A DNA stretch of 64,000 nucleotides from Rhizobium sp. FKY42 (GTDB lineage Bacteria > Pseudomonadota > Alphaproteobacteria > Rhizobiales > Rhizobiaceae). The notes under the pieces were generated by a model, which was given only the letters and a program-made list of their open reading frames with translations, had not been told where the DNA came from and searched no databases. The stretch spans positions 124,001-188,000 of the forward strand of contig NZ_STGA01000029.1 of NCBI RefSeq assembly GCF_005222835.1, written 5' to 3'. Of the stretch, positions 20,785 through 30,275 are shown one piece after another (within the stretch, counting starts at the first letter, position 1; each line of letters begins with the position of its first letter). Made by a program: the position numbers and the translations under genes.

Positions 20785-21495
20785 TCAATCTTCCGCATCG
20801 TCCGTCGAGAAACTCTCCAGCACTTCGGCCGCGAGATTGCGCGTAATCCTCGTACCCCTTGCCAGAGCCAGATGATCCAGCCGCTCAACAACACCCTGGG
20901 CTGCCTGCATGGAGCGTTCCATGCGTGCCACGATATAGGCAACGATGCGATCATCGATATGCAGCTGACGATCTGCAAAGAGCTTGATGATGACCTGTCC
21001 CAGCAGGTCTTCGTCTGGCTCACCGATTTCAACCACCGTCGCCGCCTTGAGGCGGGATCGAAGATCAGGCAGGGTGACGGGCCAGGACATCGGCCAGAGC
21101 CGTGCAGTCATCAACAGGCTATGTCCATTCTCCCGGACACTGTTGATGACGTGAAAGAGTTCGTTATCATCAAAAGCAACCCGGTCCGCATCCTCGAAGA
21201 GAACCGGACCCGAAGACGCGATCGTCGCTGCCTGCGCGCCAGCTTTCGGCTGAATGATCTCGGCACCGGCCTTCTCGCGCCAGATATTGGCCAGATGGGT
21301 CTTTCCACAGCCAGCAGGCCCCGTCAGGATGACGACGGGAGCATTCCAGTGCGGCCATGCATCAATCATTGCAACTGCAGCACTCACCGGTTCCGCGACG
21401 AGAAGATCATCCCGACCGATTGCTGCATCATGGGTTAGCGCCAGCGGAAGTTGCTCGGCGCGCTGGCGCTTTTGTTTTTCAAGCGTCTCTGTCAT
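20785..21495 (-). CDS. hdaA: DnaA regulatory inactivator HdaA (Hda homologue)
   Basis: 236 residues: AAA+ domain resembling DnaA domain III, without a DNA-binding domain. Walker A is GPAGCGKTH and the sensor/Walker B region is VLFEDADRV. With the DNA-loaded beta clamp it promotes ATP hydrolysis by DnaA and so prevents re-initiation. The N-terminal EQLPLAL resembles the clamp-binding QLPLxL motif of Hda proteins. Start 21495 gives this normal N-terminus. It overlaps the end of the preceding transporter gene by 17 bp, so the two are translationally coupled. Confidence 0.9.
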   Translation of the reverse strand: MTETLEKQKRQRAEQLPLALTHDAAIGRDDLLVAEPVSAAVAMIDAWPHWNAPVVILTGPAGCGKTHLANIWREKAGAEIIQPKAGAQAATIASSGPVLFEDADRVAFDDNELFHVINSVRENGHSLLMTARLWPMSWPVTLPDLRSRLKAATVVEIGEPDEDLLGQVIIKLFADRQLHIDDRIVAYIVARMERSMQAAQGVVERLDHLALARGTRITRNLAAEVLESFSTDDAED

Positions 21496-22642
21496 GCGAA
21501 ATTTGGGGCTCTTGCACGGCCTTTGTTGCGACTTCCGCCTTTTCATCCCAAGGCAGGGCAGCCGAATGGCCGAAATATATGTCGCTTTGAAGATACCGCG
21601 ATAGAGCGAAACGCACAAGCACGCCGATCATCGCGGCAGCAGGAACTGCAATCAGAAGGCCAACGAAGCCGAACATGGCACCGAAGGCCAACAAGGCAAA
21701 CATGAGCCAGACCGGATGCAGGCCGACGCTGGAGCCGACAAGCTTTGGCTGGAGAATATTGCCTTCAATAAATTGTCCAGAGAAAAACACGGCCATCGTG
21801 GCGATGATCCACCCGTAATCGGGCCAGAACTGCATCAGTGCTACGCCAACGGCCAGGATCAAACCGACCAGCGAACCAATGTACGGGATGAAACTGATCA
21901 TACCCGCGACGAAGCCTATCAGCAGGCCGAAGTTCAAACCGACAAGAGAAAGGCCGACTGCATAGTAGATGCCGAGAATGAGGCACAGCGACCCCTGCCC
22001 ACGGATGAAGCCGGAGACGGCATTATCCATCTCCCGCGCCAATTGGCGGATGGTATGGACCTGATCGCGCGGAACCCAGCTGTCAACCTTTTCAACCATC
22101 CGGTCCCAATCCAGCAGGATGTAGAAGGCGACAACGGGCGTGACGACGAGAAGCGAAATAACATCGATCAGCGTTTTTCCCGAATTCCACAACTGGTTCA
22201 GCAGTCCGCCGATGAACCCCGCGCCCTCCGACATCAGGCCGGAGAAGTTCTGCTTGGCATTCTGGATCTGCGTCACCATCCACTTGGGAAGGTAGGAGTT
22301 TTCGGGGTTGGCGATCAGTTGCTGCAGCTGTGTCACGTAATCGGGCAAGACCTGCGCGAACTGGCTGAACTGGCCGATGATGAGTGGCACCACCACGACC
22401 AGCGCAATGGCGAACATCAGAATGAAACTTATGAGAATGACGATGGTTGCCATCAGTCGGCTAAGGCCGCGACGTTCCAGCCAGTCGGCGACCGGATCGA
22501 GAAAATAGGCCAATGCCATGCCCGCTACGAAGGGCAGCAGGATCGTCCTGAAGGCCAGCAGAAAGATGACAAAGGCTACGAACGCGCAAAGCCAGAACAG
22601 CACGTAACGCCGAAGGCTTGCACCGCTGATGTGATAGGCCAT
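21479..22642 (-). CDS. AI-2E/PerM family transporter
   Basis: 387-residue membrane protein with two N-terminal helices, a soluble loop at about 80-190, and a cluster of five to six helices ending near residue 340. The signature block (FVAGMISFIPYIGSLVGLILA) fits the AI-2E transporter/PerM family, whose members export signals or act as Na+(Li+)/H+ antiporters. Start 22642 has AAGGA 9 bp upstream and avoids an arginine-rich leader. It forms a coupled pair with hdaA, an arrangement I recall from Rhizobiales. Confidence 0.88.
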   Translation of the reverse strand: MAYHISGASLRRYVLFWLCAFVAFVIFLLAFRTILLPFVAGMALAYFLDPVADWLERRGLSRLMATIVILISFILMFAIALVVVVPLIIGQFSQFAQVLPDYVTQLQQLIANPENSYLPKWMVTQIQNAKQNFSGLMSEGAGFIGGLLNQLWNSGKTLIDVISLLVVTPVVAFYILLDWDRMVEKVDSWVPRDQVHTIRQLAREMDNAVSGFIRGQGSLCLILGIYYAVGLSLVGLNFGLLIGFVAGMISFIPYIGSLVGLILAVGVALMQFWPDYGWIIATMAVFFSGQFIEGNILQPKLVGSSVGLHPVWLMFALLAFGAMFGFVGLLIAVPAAAMIGVLVRFALSRYLQSDIYFGHSAALPWDEKAEVATKAVQEPQISHDRDA

Positions 22643-22940
22643 GAAAGGGTTCCTTGCTGCACTGCGTCCATGAAGTGGGATAGGCTGCACCTGCCATCAA
22701 GGTCAAGTTGGATTACACCGAGCGGAAATCTGACCGATCGAGCTTGGAAAACAGGGGCAAACACCGGCAAACTCTTGCATCTGGTGGCACTCCGTGCCAT
22801 GGCCAGCCGCAAGAATGGAACCGTTGCCGACAGGGTTGCGGAGCCGGGATTTTGAGCAAGATTGCAGGTTTCCGCTCAAGGCACGACTGCCGCTCCGGGT
22901 CAGTGCTGCAGCACCTGCCAAACCCGTATGGAGACGCATG

Positions 22941-24014
22941 ATGAGTGAAGCAGGCAAGAATGGTCTTACCTACAGCGATGCCGGCGTCGATATCGATGCG
23001 GGCAATCTCATGGTCGAGAAGATCAAGCCCGCCGTCCGCTCCACGCGTCGTCCCGGCGCAGATGGCGAGATTGGTGGCTTCGGCGGCCTGTTTGATCTGA
23101 AGGCCGCAGGCTTTACCGACCCGGTTCTCGTTGCAGCAAATGATGGCGTCGGTACCAAGCTGAAGATCGCGATCGATGCAGATCGTCACGATACCGTCGG
23201 CATTGATCTGGTGGCCATGTGCGTGAACGACCTCGTCGTGCAGGGCGCCGAACCGCTGTTCTTCCTGGATTATTTCGCGACCGGCAAGCTTAATCCGGAA
23301 CAGGGTGCCGCAATCGTTCTCGGCATCGCGGACGGCTGCCGTCAAGCCGGTTGCGCCTTGATTGGCGGTGAAACCGCTGAAATGCCCGGCATGTACCGCG
23401 ATGGCGACTATGACCTGGCAGGGTTTGCTGTTGGAGCTGCCGAACGCGGACAGTTGCTTCCGACCGGCGATCTTAAGGCTGGCGATGTCATTCTCGGTCT
23501 GACCTCATCGGGTGTTCACTCGAACGGCTTTTCGCTTGTACGCAAAATAGTGGAGGTCTCAGGCCTTTCATGGAGCGATCCGGCTCCGTTCTCCGACGGC
23601 AAGACGCTTGGCGAAGCCCTGCTGACACCAACCCGCATCTACGTAAAGCCGCTGCTGAAGGCGATCCGCGAAACGAACGCCCTCAAGGCCCTCGCGCACA
23701 TCACTGGTGGCGGCTTCCCGGACAATATTCCGCGCGTTCTGCCGGATCATCTGGCCGCAGAAATCGATCTCGACAGCATCCCGGTTCCGCCCGTCTTCTC
23801 GTGGCTTGCAAAAACGGGCGGCGTTGTCGCCACCGAAATGTTGCGCACCTTCAATTGCGGGGTCGGCATGATTGCCGTTGTCTCAGCGGAAAATGCGCAG
23901 GCGGTGACAGAGGTTCTCAATCGTGAGGGTGAAGTGGTGGTGCCGCTTGGCAGAATGGTTGCTCGGGAAGCAGGTGCAGCCGGAACCATCTACAAGGGAA
24001 CACTTGCTCTATGA
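22941..24014 (+). CDS. purM: Phosphoribosylformylglycinamidine cyclo-ligase (AIR synthetase)
   Basis: 357 residues. Fifth step of purine synthesis: ATP-dependent ring closure of FGAM to AIR. Signatures: [28 protein letters not shown] and [10 protein letters not shown]. Two adjacent ATGs (22938 and 22941) are possible; GGAG at 22930 favours the second. The long open frame from 22794 is not needed. Its stop overlaps the purN start in an ATGA. Confidence 0.97.
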   Translation: MSEAGKNGLTYSDAGVDIDAGNLMVEKIKPAVRSTRRPGADGEIGGFGGLFDLKAAGFTDPVLVAANDGVGTKLKIAIDADRHDTVGIDLVAMCVNDLVVQGAEPLFFLDYFATGKLNPEQGAAIVLGIADGCRQAGCALIGGETAEMPGMYRDGDYDLAGFAVGAAERGQLLPTGDLKAGDVILGLTSSGVHSNGFSLVRKIVEVSGLSWSDPAPFSDGKTLGEALLTPTRIYVKPLLKAIRETNALKALAHITGGGFPDNIPRVLPDHLAAEIDLDSIPVPPVFSWLAKTGGVVATEMLRTFNCGVGMIAVVSAENAQAVTEVLNREGEVVVPLGRMVAREAGAAGTIYKGTLAL

Positions 24015-24643
24015 GCCAGATCCGCAAACGCGTTGTTGTCCTGATCTCGGGCGGCGGTTCGAACATGCTGGCGCTCGCCGATGCCTGTGCGTCGGACGAT
24101 TTTCCTGCCGAGATCGTGGGCGTGATCTCGGATCGCAAGGACGCTGGCGGCCTTGCCAAAGCCGAAGGACGCGGCATCCCGACGTTTGCCTTCGAGCGCA
24201 AGAGCTACAGTTCCAAGGCAGAGCATGAAGGTGCGGTACTCAAAGCGCTTGCCTCACTGAACCCGGACCTCATTTGTCTGGCGGGCTACATGCGCCTGCT
24301 CTCGTCGGACTTCATTCGTCCGTATGAGGGGCGCATCCTGAATATCCATCCTTCGCTTTTGCCGCTGTTTCCGGGTTTGCACACGCATCAACGGGCAATC
24401 GACGCAGGCATGAAGGTGGCCGGCTGCACGGTTCACATAGTCACCGAAGGTATGGACGAAGGACCGATTATCGCGCAGGCGGCTGTGCCCATCCTTCACG
24501 ATGATACGGCGCAGTCTCTCGCAGATCGCGTCCTGATCGTGGAGCATAAAACCTATAAACTTGCCTTGCAGAAGATCGCTCTATCCAGAAGCCAAGAACA
24601 GCAAACTGGACTTAGGCCTGATCAACACATCATCAGCATTTGA
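24011..24643 (+). CDS. purN: Phosphoribosylglycinamide formyltransferase
   Basis: 210 residues. Transfers the formyl group from 10-formyl-THF to GAR. The catalytic triad is visible as Asn and His in NIHPSLLP and Asp in [10 protein letters not shown]; phosphate binding in SGGGSNM. Translationally coupled to purM through ATGA. No terminator was recognised in the 48 bp before the convergent ArsR gene. Confidence 0.97.
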   Translation: MSQIRKRVVVLISGGGSNMLALADACASDDFPAEIVGVISDRKDAGGLAKAEGRGIPTFAFERKSYSSKAEHEGAVLKALASLNPDLICLAGYMRLLSSDFIRPYEGRILNIHPSLLPLFPGLHTHQRAIDAGMKVAGCTVHIVTEGMDEGPIIAQAAVPILHDDTAQSLADRVLIVEHKTYKLALQKIALSRSQEQQTGLRPDQHIISI

Positions 24644-24691
24644 CAGAGATCTTGCGAGCCTAGTCTCAAGCCAATTGATCACCAGCGCCGA

Positions 24692-25018
24692 TCAGGCGAA
24701 AATTCGGGACAATGCCACCATCAGCTCCACAGATTTTTCTTCCTTCATACGGTAGAAAATCTGTTTCCCCTCCCGGCGTGTATCAACGAGGCCGCCTTCG
24801 CGCAACACCGTCAATTGTTGCGAAAGGGTTGGCTGATGGACGTTCACCTGCTGCTCAAGCTGGCCGACCGAGTATTCATTTTCCATCAGAGCGCAAGCGA
24901 TTTTCAGTCTCACTGGATGGGCCAATGATTTGAGGTAACTGATAACTTCAGACACCTGCGGCGTATCCGAAGCCAGGCTTTCAACTTCGAAGGCGGCACT
25001 GCTTGCTGCGTATGTCAT
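24692..25018 (-). CDS. ArsR-family transcriptional regulator (BigR/SqrR-like), single cysteine
   Basis: 108-residue winged-helix repressor. The core LAHPVRLKIACALMENEYS and recognition helix QPTLSQQLTVLRE match the BigR branch, which senses sulfide and redox through two cysteines. Here the first cysteine is present (KIACAL) but the protein ends at SRIFA, without the second cysteine that BigR has just before its C-terminus. ATG 25018 has GGAG 6 bp upstream; a longer frame reaches 25117. The usual BigR targets (persulfide dioxygenase, sulfur transporter) are not adjacent. A dyad lies upstream at 25209. Confidence 0.87.
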   Translation of the reverse strand: MTYAASSAAFEVESLASDTPQVSEVISYLKSLAHPVRLKIACALMENEYSVGQLEQQVNVHQPTLSQQLTVLREGGLVDTRREGKQIFYRMKEEKSVELMVALSRIFA

Positions 25019-25208
25019 AACCAACTCCATCCGAGACAGCGGTCCTGTGCGTGCCAAGCCATGGTCAGTATGACCGCTTTGACATGCGCGATGCTTTGGC
25101 TCTCTTTTGACTGGCACCCCGAATGATGCTTCCGGTGTCAGGGCGCCAGAGAGCTCAAACCCTGCCCGCCATACATGTAACGATAATGTACAGCGCCAGA
25201 CACGACAA

Positions 25209-25228
25209 TATACTAAAATTAGAGTATA
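25209..25228. promoter_or_regulatory. AT-rich dyad upstream of the ArsR gene
   Basis: TATACT (25209-25214) and AGTATA (25223-25228) flank an 8-bp AT-rich centre. Such a site is typical in size and composition for ArsR-family operators, and it lies in the region from which the ArsR gene must be transcribed, about 190 bp before its start codon. The link to this ArsR protein is inference. Confidence 0.4.
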
Positions 25229-25264
25229 GATGTCGGAGGATGGGCTATTGGGACACCATTTCCT

Positions 25265-25776
25265 TCATTTTTTTAGAAAATTTAGAATATCTTCAGTCAA
25301 TCTCTGATTGTGGAATGCGAATAACCCGTGAGGCGCGCCTTCATACTCAATCAGTTCTGCACCGCGTCGCTCACCGATCCGGTAAAGACGCCCACGCCGT
25401 AAAAGCTTTTGAAGAAAACACGGAAGAATTGCGCCCGATCTTCTCTCATGCCGTCGGTCATTTCGGCAAACTTTGTCTCGGAAGTGCCTCCTGGATTGTC
25501 TTCAGTCTTCAGCATGAAGGGAACAACCGAAGCTACGAGCGCTGCCTTGACCACGCCTCTTCCGCCATGGCGCGACATGTAGCGCGCCACTTCCCCGCCA
25601 CCCATCGAAAATCCGACGAGTGTTACGTCTGACAGGCCAAGCGTTGCGATGACATCAGCAAGATCGTCCCAGGTGTCTGAGGTCAGAGGCCAGCCATGAA
25701 GCAGAACGATCGGGTGACCCTGCCCCCAATCCTTTACGTAAAGTTCTGCGCCGGTCCGGGTCTTGATCATGGTCAT
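25265..25776 (-). pseudogene. Decayed alpha/beta hydrolase (non-heme chloroperoxidase type)
   Basis: The N-terminus is normal (MTMIKTRTGAELYVKDWG, oxyanion HGWPLTSDTWD) but jumps straight to DLADVIATLGLSD, losing about 40 residues that include the usual RVIAHDRRGHG strand. The nucleophile elbow VGFSMGGG is intact. The frame then stops at 25351 after GSVSDAVQN. Just beyond, in another frame, the true C-terminus is readable: AELIEYEGAPHGLFAF with the catalytic histidine, ending in LNFLKK and a stop at 25265-25267. So two internal deletions, one frame-shifting, removed about 130 residues of a roughly 275-residue enzyme, including the acid-bearing region. The start has AAGGA 8 bp upstream. Confidence 0.88.
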
Positions 25777-25840
25777 CGGGGGATCCTTTCACTGGATTGC
25801 CCATTCAACGCGTTGCCGTGATCAGCGTTCCGTCCTAACC

Positions 25841-26434
25841 CTACCGAAGCTTTTCGCGATTGAGCAGCGCCCATTGCAGCAGCATGATCGTCTTGCCGTC
25901 GAGGATCTCGCCACTCTCCACCATGATCAAAGCTTGCGAGAGCGGCACTTCTAGTACCTCGATATCCTCGTTCTCTTCCTCCAGACCGCCACCGTCAGAA
26001 ATCCGGTCTTCCACATCGATCAGCGCAACATAGAAGTGGATGAGCTCTGTCACCGCACCGGGCGACATGAAGCATTTGAACAGAAAGCGCACATCGCGCA
26101 CCTGATAGCCGGTTTCTTCAATCGCTTCGCGGCGAATGGCCTCTTCCGGATGCTCGCCGTCCAGAAGGCCTGCCGGAGTCTCGATCAGCAACCCATCAGT
26201 CTCGTTCATATAGGCAGGCATACGGAACTGACGGACAAGAACCACCAGATCCCGCTTCGGATCGTACAGCAAGATCGTCGCGCCATTGCCCCGATCATAG
26301 ACTTCGCGGTCCAGTCTGCTCGTCTTGCCGTTGCGACCCGTATAGTCGAAGCTGACCTTGTGGAGAAAATACCAGTTGTCGGAAAGTAGCTTCTTCTCGA
26401 CGATGGTCACTTCGGGTCGCACTGGATGCGTCAT
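25841..26434 (-). CDS. NUDIX hydrolase (ADP-ribose / GDP-mannose pyrophosphatase type)
   Basis: 197 residues. The NUDIX box G-x5-E-x7-REAIEETGY is complete at about 98-120. Length and N-terminal features resemble NudK/ADP-ribose pyrophosphatases, which split NDP-sugars into a nucleoside monophosphate and sugar phosphate. ATG 26434 overlaps the TGA of the upstream oxidoreductase gene (ATGA), so translation is coupled; the longer frame from 26455 would overlap more. Substrate not deducible. Confidence 0.9.
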   Translation of the reverse strand: MTHPVRPEVTIVEKKLLSDNWYFLHKVSFDYTGRNGKTSRLDREVYDRGNGATILLYDPKRDLVVLVRQFRMPAYMNETDGLLIETPAGLLDGEHPEEAIRREAIEETGYQVRDVRFLFKCFMSPGAVTELIHFYVALIDVEDRISDGGGLEEENEDIEVLEVPLSQALIMVESGEILDGKTIMLLQWALLNREKLR

Positions 26435-28566
26435 GCCATTTCCTTCTTGAGCCACACCCGATTGTCGTGAACGGCGGCGCCGCCGTAGGGTGCTACCGGA
26501 TCGGCTCCGGTCAGTACGTTGATTCCTTCACCGTCCAGATGCGCACCATTCGGCCAGAGCCCTTCGGCAATCAGCACGCCGCGCCGGGCAGTCGCGACGA
26601 TCTTGACGTGGATGCGCAGGTCCCCTCGCCGGTTGCCGATACGGACAACGCTGCCGTCCTCAAGGCCATGGTTGGCAGCGTCATCCGGGTGAACCATCAC
26701 CTCCGGACGCCCCTCCTTGTCGCGCGAGGTTTTTGTCTCCGCAAATGTGGAATTCAGGAAGTTGCGCGCAGGTGATGTGGCCAGCCGGAAAGGATGCTCT
26801 TCATCAGTCATTTCGATAACATTGACCTGATCGGGGAATGTCGGAAGCTCCGCGTGGGGGCCGAGCGGACCGATGCTGGCTGGCGTCTTGTTGGGGGATG
26901 GACCGTTCGCCCAATCGGGCCTGAAGCGGAACTTCCCATCCGGATAACCGAAGCCGTTCAGATAATGAGACTCCTCAAAGCCCGGCTGACAGTCGATCCA
27001 CTTGTCCACCAGCAACTGGTCGTAGCCCGGATAGCCATTCGGCAGCAGCATACGGTCGATATGTTCGCGTTCGCTCAAGCCGAAGCCCGGATAGTGGTCC
27101 ACGCCAAGACGCCTGGCGAGTTCCTCAATGACGAAGAGATTGGTGCGCACGGTGGCCGGTGGCTCGACCAGTTTCGGACCAAGAAGAATGTGGTTCTGAC
27201 CGCCAGCGCGGTACAGATCATCATGCTCAACGAACATCGTCGCAGGCAAAACGATATCGGCCACCTGCGCGGTATCTGTCATGAAATGCTCGTGGACGGC
27301 GACAAACAGGTCATTACGCAGAAAACCCTGCCGCACCAGCCGCTGCTCCGGCGCGATGTTCATCGGATTGGTATTCTGAATCAGAAGCGCAGTCACTGGT
27401 CCGCGATGGCGCAGCGCCACCGGGTCGCCTGTCAGAACGCGACCAATCTGGGATTGGTCGAGCATACGGATATCGGGGTCGACATAGGCCGTGCCCATCA
27501 GTTCGCGCTTGTCGAGCAGAAAGAGTTCACCATTGTTGTGAAAGGCGCCCCCGCCCTCGTACTGCCAGGAGCCGAGCACCGTGGCGATAGAAAGCGCAGC
27601 ATGCATCGAGACCGTCCCGTTGCGCTGGCGCGTAAAGCCATAGCCCAGGCGGAAGAAGCTTTTCTTGGTCGTACCTACCAGACGCGCAAAGGCCTCGATC
27701 TCCTCGACCGAAAGCCCGGTGATGTCGGACGCCCATTCCGGCGTCTTCGCCTGAAGATGCGCTTCCAATCCCGCTGGATCGTCGGCAAATTTCGCCATGT
27801 ACTCCCGGTCGGCGTAACCATCGCGGAAGGCGATGTGCATGACGGCGCAGGCAAGCGCCGCATCCGTGCCGGGCTTCAGAATGATCTTCACATCCGCCTG
27901 CTTCATCGTCGGGCTGTCGTAGATGTCGATAACGACGATCTTCGCGCCCCGCTCCTTGCGCGCCTTCACCGCATGGGTCATGACGTTGACTTGGGTCGCT
28001 ACGGGATTCGTACCCCAGATCACCACGCAATCGGATTTCGCCATTTCACGCGGGTCAGGACCACGCAAAGCGCCCGTTCCCAGCACATAGCCTGTCCAGG
28101 CCATATTGGTGCAGATGGAGCCGAAGAAGCCCGAATAACGCTTGGCGTGGCGAAGACGCTCGATTGAATCGCGCTGTACCTGCCCCATGGTGCCGGCATA
28201 GAAATAGGGCCAGATCGCCTCACTACCATTCTGGGCCTCAGCTTTCACGAAGGCTTCGGCAATCTCATCGAGTGCTGCGTCCCAGGAGATCTCCTGCCAG
28301 CTGCCTTCCCCCTTTGCTCCCTTGCGGCGCTTCGGCGCCAGCAACCGCTCCGGGTGGTAGAGGCGCTCCGCGTAGCGAGCGACCTTGGCGCAGATGACGC
28401 CAGCGGTATAGGTGTTGGCATTGGCCCCGCGCACACGCCCAATCCGACCATCATCGGTCAGATCCACTTCCAGCGCGCAGGCCGAGGGACAGTCATGCGG
28501 GCATACGGTGGCTTTGGCCATATGACCGACGGTGTTTTTCAGGGAAATCGGAGTCGCAAGGTTCAT
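26431..28566 (-). CDS. Molybdopterin-dependent oxidoreductase (DMSO reductase superfamily)
   Basis: 711 residues. The N-terminal iron-sulfur motif is CPHDCPSAC followed by GVICAKV, ligating a 4Fe-4S cluster. The bis-MGD catalytic core has GSICTNMAW, VIWGTNPVATQVN and a C-terminal MGD-binding domain (EHPFRLATSPARNFLNSTF). No Tat signal is visible, so it is cytoplasmic. It resembles soluble YyaE-like anaerobic dehydrogenases; the substrate is unknown, and no electron-transfer or membrane subunit is nearby. Start 28566 has TAGGAA a few bp upstream. Coupled with the NUDIX gene. Confidence 0.92.
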   Translation of the reverse strand: MNLATPISLKNTVGHMAKATVCPHDCPSACALEVDLTDDGRIGRVRGANANTYTAGVICAKVARYAERLYHPERLLAPKRRKGAKGEGSWQEISWDAALDEIAEAFVKAEAQNGSEAIWPYFYAGTMGQVQRDSIERLRHAKRYSGFFGSICTNMAWTGYVLGTGALRGPDPREMAKSDCVVIWGTNPVATQVNVMTHAVKARKERGAKIVVIDIYDSPTMKQADVKIILKPGTDAALACAVMHIAFRDGYADREYMAKFADDPAGLEAHLQAKTPEWASDITGLSVEEIEAFARLVGTTKKSFFRLGYGFTRQRNGTVSMHAALSIATVLGSWQYEGGGAFHNNGELFLLDKRELMGTAYVDPDIRMLDQSQIGRVLTGDPVALRHRGPVTALLIQNTNPMNIAPEQRLVRQGFLRNDLFVAVHEHFMTDTAQVADIVLPATMFVEHDDLYRAGGQNHILLGPKLVEPPATVRTNLFVIEELARRLGVDHYPGFGLSEREHIDRMLLPNGYPGYDQLLVDKWIDCQPGFEESHYLNGFGYPDGKFRFRPDWANGPSPNKTPASIGPLGPHAELPTFPDQVNVIEMTDEEHPFRLATSPARNFLNSTFAETKTSRDKEGRPEVMVHPDDAANHGLEDGSVVRIGNRRGDLRIHVKIVATARRGVLIAEGLWPNGAHLDGEGINVLTGADPVAPYGGAAVHDNRVWLKKEMA

Positions 28567-28652
28567 GCCATTCCTATAGGACATGCAGAAGCTTGCAGAA
28601 AGCGGCATTTGCGTTCCATCAAATCTATTGAAATTATCCAGCAGGGTTTCGA

Positions 28653-29516
28653 ATGAACTATCGGCACATCTATCACGCAGGCAATTTTGCCGATGTTCTC
28701 AAACATGCAGTTCTGACACTGCTGATCCGCCATATGCAGAAGAAGGATAAGGCATTCCGCGTTCTGGATACCCACGCCGGTATTGGGCTCTACGACCTTT
28801 CTTCGGAAGAAGCGCAGAAGACGGGCGAGTGGCGGGATGGTATTGGCCGCTTGCTGGAAGCCGATCTGGACAGCCAGGTTGCTAGTCTTCTGCAGCCCTA
28901 TCTTGACGCGGTTCGCGCTGAAAATCCCGTAGGTGGACTTACCTATTATCCCGGCTCCCCTCGTTTGGCGCGCAACCTGTTTCGTCCACAGGATCGGCTT
29001 GCGGCGATGGAACTGCACCCCGATGATTACCGCCGCCTGGCTCGCCTGTTCGAGGGCGATTTTCAGGTGCGCGTCACGGAGCTGGATGGATGGCTCTCGC
29101 TTGGTGCGCATCTTCCTCCGAAGGAGAAACGCGGCATCGTGCTGGTAGACCCGCCCTTCGAGATCGATGGAGAATACGAACGGCTTGTTCAGGGACTGGC
29201 AACGGCCTATCGTCGCTTTTCCGGTGGCACCTATTGCCTTTGGTATCCGCTGAAAAAAGGCGCGCCGATCCGGCGTTTCCATGAGGAATTGCAGGCACTG
29301 GACATTCCCAAGATGCTTTGCGCCGAGCTTTCAGTGAAAAGTGACCGGGATGGCACCGGTCTTTCCGGCTCTGGCCTCATCATCGTCAACCCACCCTTCA
29401 CGCTGAAAGATGACCTTCATCGTCTTCTGCCAGCACTTAAGGATCTGCTTGCTCAGGATCGTTTTGCGTCCACACGTGCATTCTGGTTGCGTGGCGAAGA
29501 ACGCATAGAAACTTAG
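28653..29516 (+). CDS. rlmJ: 23S rRNA (adenine2030-N6)-methyltransferase
   Basis: 287 residues. The N-terminus MNYRHIYHAGNFADVLKHAVL is the RlmJ signature, followed by the SAM-binding DTHAGIGLYDL and the catalytic VDPPFE (N6-adenine methylase DPPF/Y type). It methylates A2030 of 23S rRNA. Divergent from the molybdopterin gene with 86 bp between start codons. Confidence 0.94.
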   Translation: MNYRHIYHAGNFADVLKHAVLTLLIRHMQKKDKAFRVLDTHAGIGLYDLSSEEAQKTGEWRDGIGRLLEADLDSQVASLLQPYLDAVRAENPVGGLTYYPGSPRLARNLFRPQDRLAAMELHPDDYRRLARLFEGDFQVRVTELDGWLSLGAHLPPKEKRGIVLVDPPFEIDGEYERLVQGLATAYRRFSGGTYCLWYPLKKGAPIRRFHEELQALDIPKMLCAELSVKSDRDGTGLSGSGLIIVNPPFTLKDDLHRLLPALKDLLAQDRFASTRAFWLRGEERIET

Positions 29517-29544
29517 TCGTCAGTCGCGAGGGAACGGTGCTTGA

Positions 29545-29562
29545 CCCGGCACGCACGCCGGG
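29545..29562. repeat. Short inverted repeat between rlmJ and the RNase T2 gene
   Basis: CCCGGC (29545-29550) and GCCGGG (29557-29562) with a 6-nt loop. There is no T run, so it may be an mRNA hairpin rather than a terminator. Confidence 0.3.
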
Positions 29563-29593
29563 ACATCTTCTCCGTGCATCGGAGATTTGATTC

Positions 29594-30259
29594 ATGTTCC
29601 GTTCTATTTTTCCAAAACTGATTGCCCTGACTGCCCTCGTTGCAAGCACATTCGCCACCGCACCGCCGACTCTCGCGGAGGACAAGGCCGGAGCCTTTGA
29701 TTTCTACGTTCTGGCCCTGTCCTGGTCACCCACCTTCTGCTCAGGCGAGCGAGGACAGAAGAGCCCGCAGCAATGTGGCACCGACAAGAAATTCTCCTTC
29801 ATCGTCCATGGGCTTTGGCCGCAGAATGAAAGTGGTTATCCCCAATCCTGCGCCAGTTCCGAACCACGAACAGTGCCGGATGCCGTTGGACGCCCCTATT
29901 TCGACATCATGCCGTCCATGGGCCTCATCGGGCACCAATGGCGCAAGCATGGAACCTGTACGGGCCTTTCCCAGAAGGAGTATCTGGAAAAAATCCGCAG
30001 CGCCTACAACAAGGTCAAGCTGCCGCAGGATCTGACCGCTCTCACGACCGCCGGGACTTTCTCGGCCGAGGCCATCGAGCAGAAATTCACCGAGATCAAT
30101 CCGGGGCTCACCGCAGACTCCATTGCTGTCAATTGCGAAGCTTCCAAGCTTGAGGAGCTGCGAATCTGCATGACCAAGGATCTGGGATTCCGCCCCTGCA
30201 CGCAGGTTGACCGGGGTGGCTGCAAGATCAAACGCATCACCGTGCCGCCGGCACAGTAA
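29594..30259 (+). CDS. Secreted ribonuclease T2 family protein
   Basis: 221 residues with a signal peptide of about 28 residues (LIALTALVASTFATAPPTLA). Both catalytic blocks are present: CAS-1 FIVHGLWPQ and CAS-2 GHQWRKHGTCT, with the three catalytic histidines. Paired cysteines suggest disulfides in the periplasm. It probably degrades RNA non-specifically in the envelope or medium, like RNase I of E. coli. Followed 16 bp later by a GST gene. Confidence 0.93.
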   Translation: MFRSIFPKLIALTALVASTFATAPPTLAEDKAGAFDFYVLALSWSPTFCSGERGQKSPQQCGTDKKFSFIVHGLWPQNESGYPQSCASSEPRTVPDAVGRPYFDIMPSMGLIGHQWRKHGTCTGLSQKEYLEKIRSAYNKVKLPQDLTALTTAGTFSAEAIEQKFTEINPGLTADSIAVNCEASKLEELRICMTKDLGFRPCTQVDRGGCKIKRITVPPAQ

Positions 30260-30275
30260 ACTGTAAGGAACTGCC

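Noticed and set aside
26794..28167. 457-residue open frame opposite the molybdopterin oxidoreductase
   Set aside because: Shadow; the opposite strand carries all cofactor motifs in frame.
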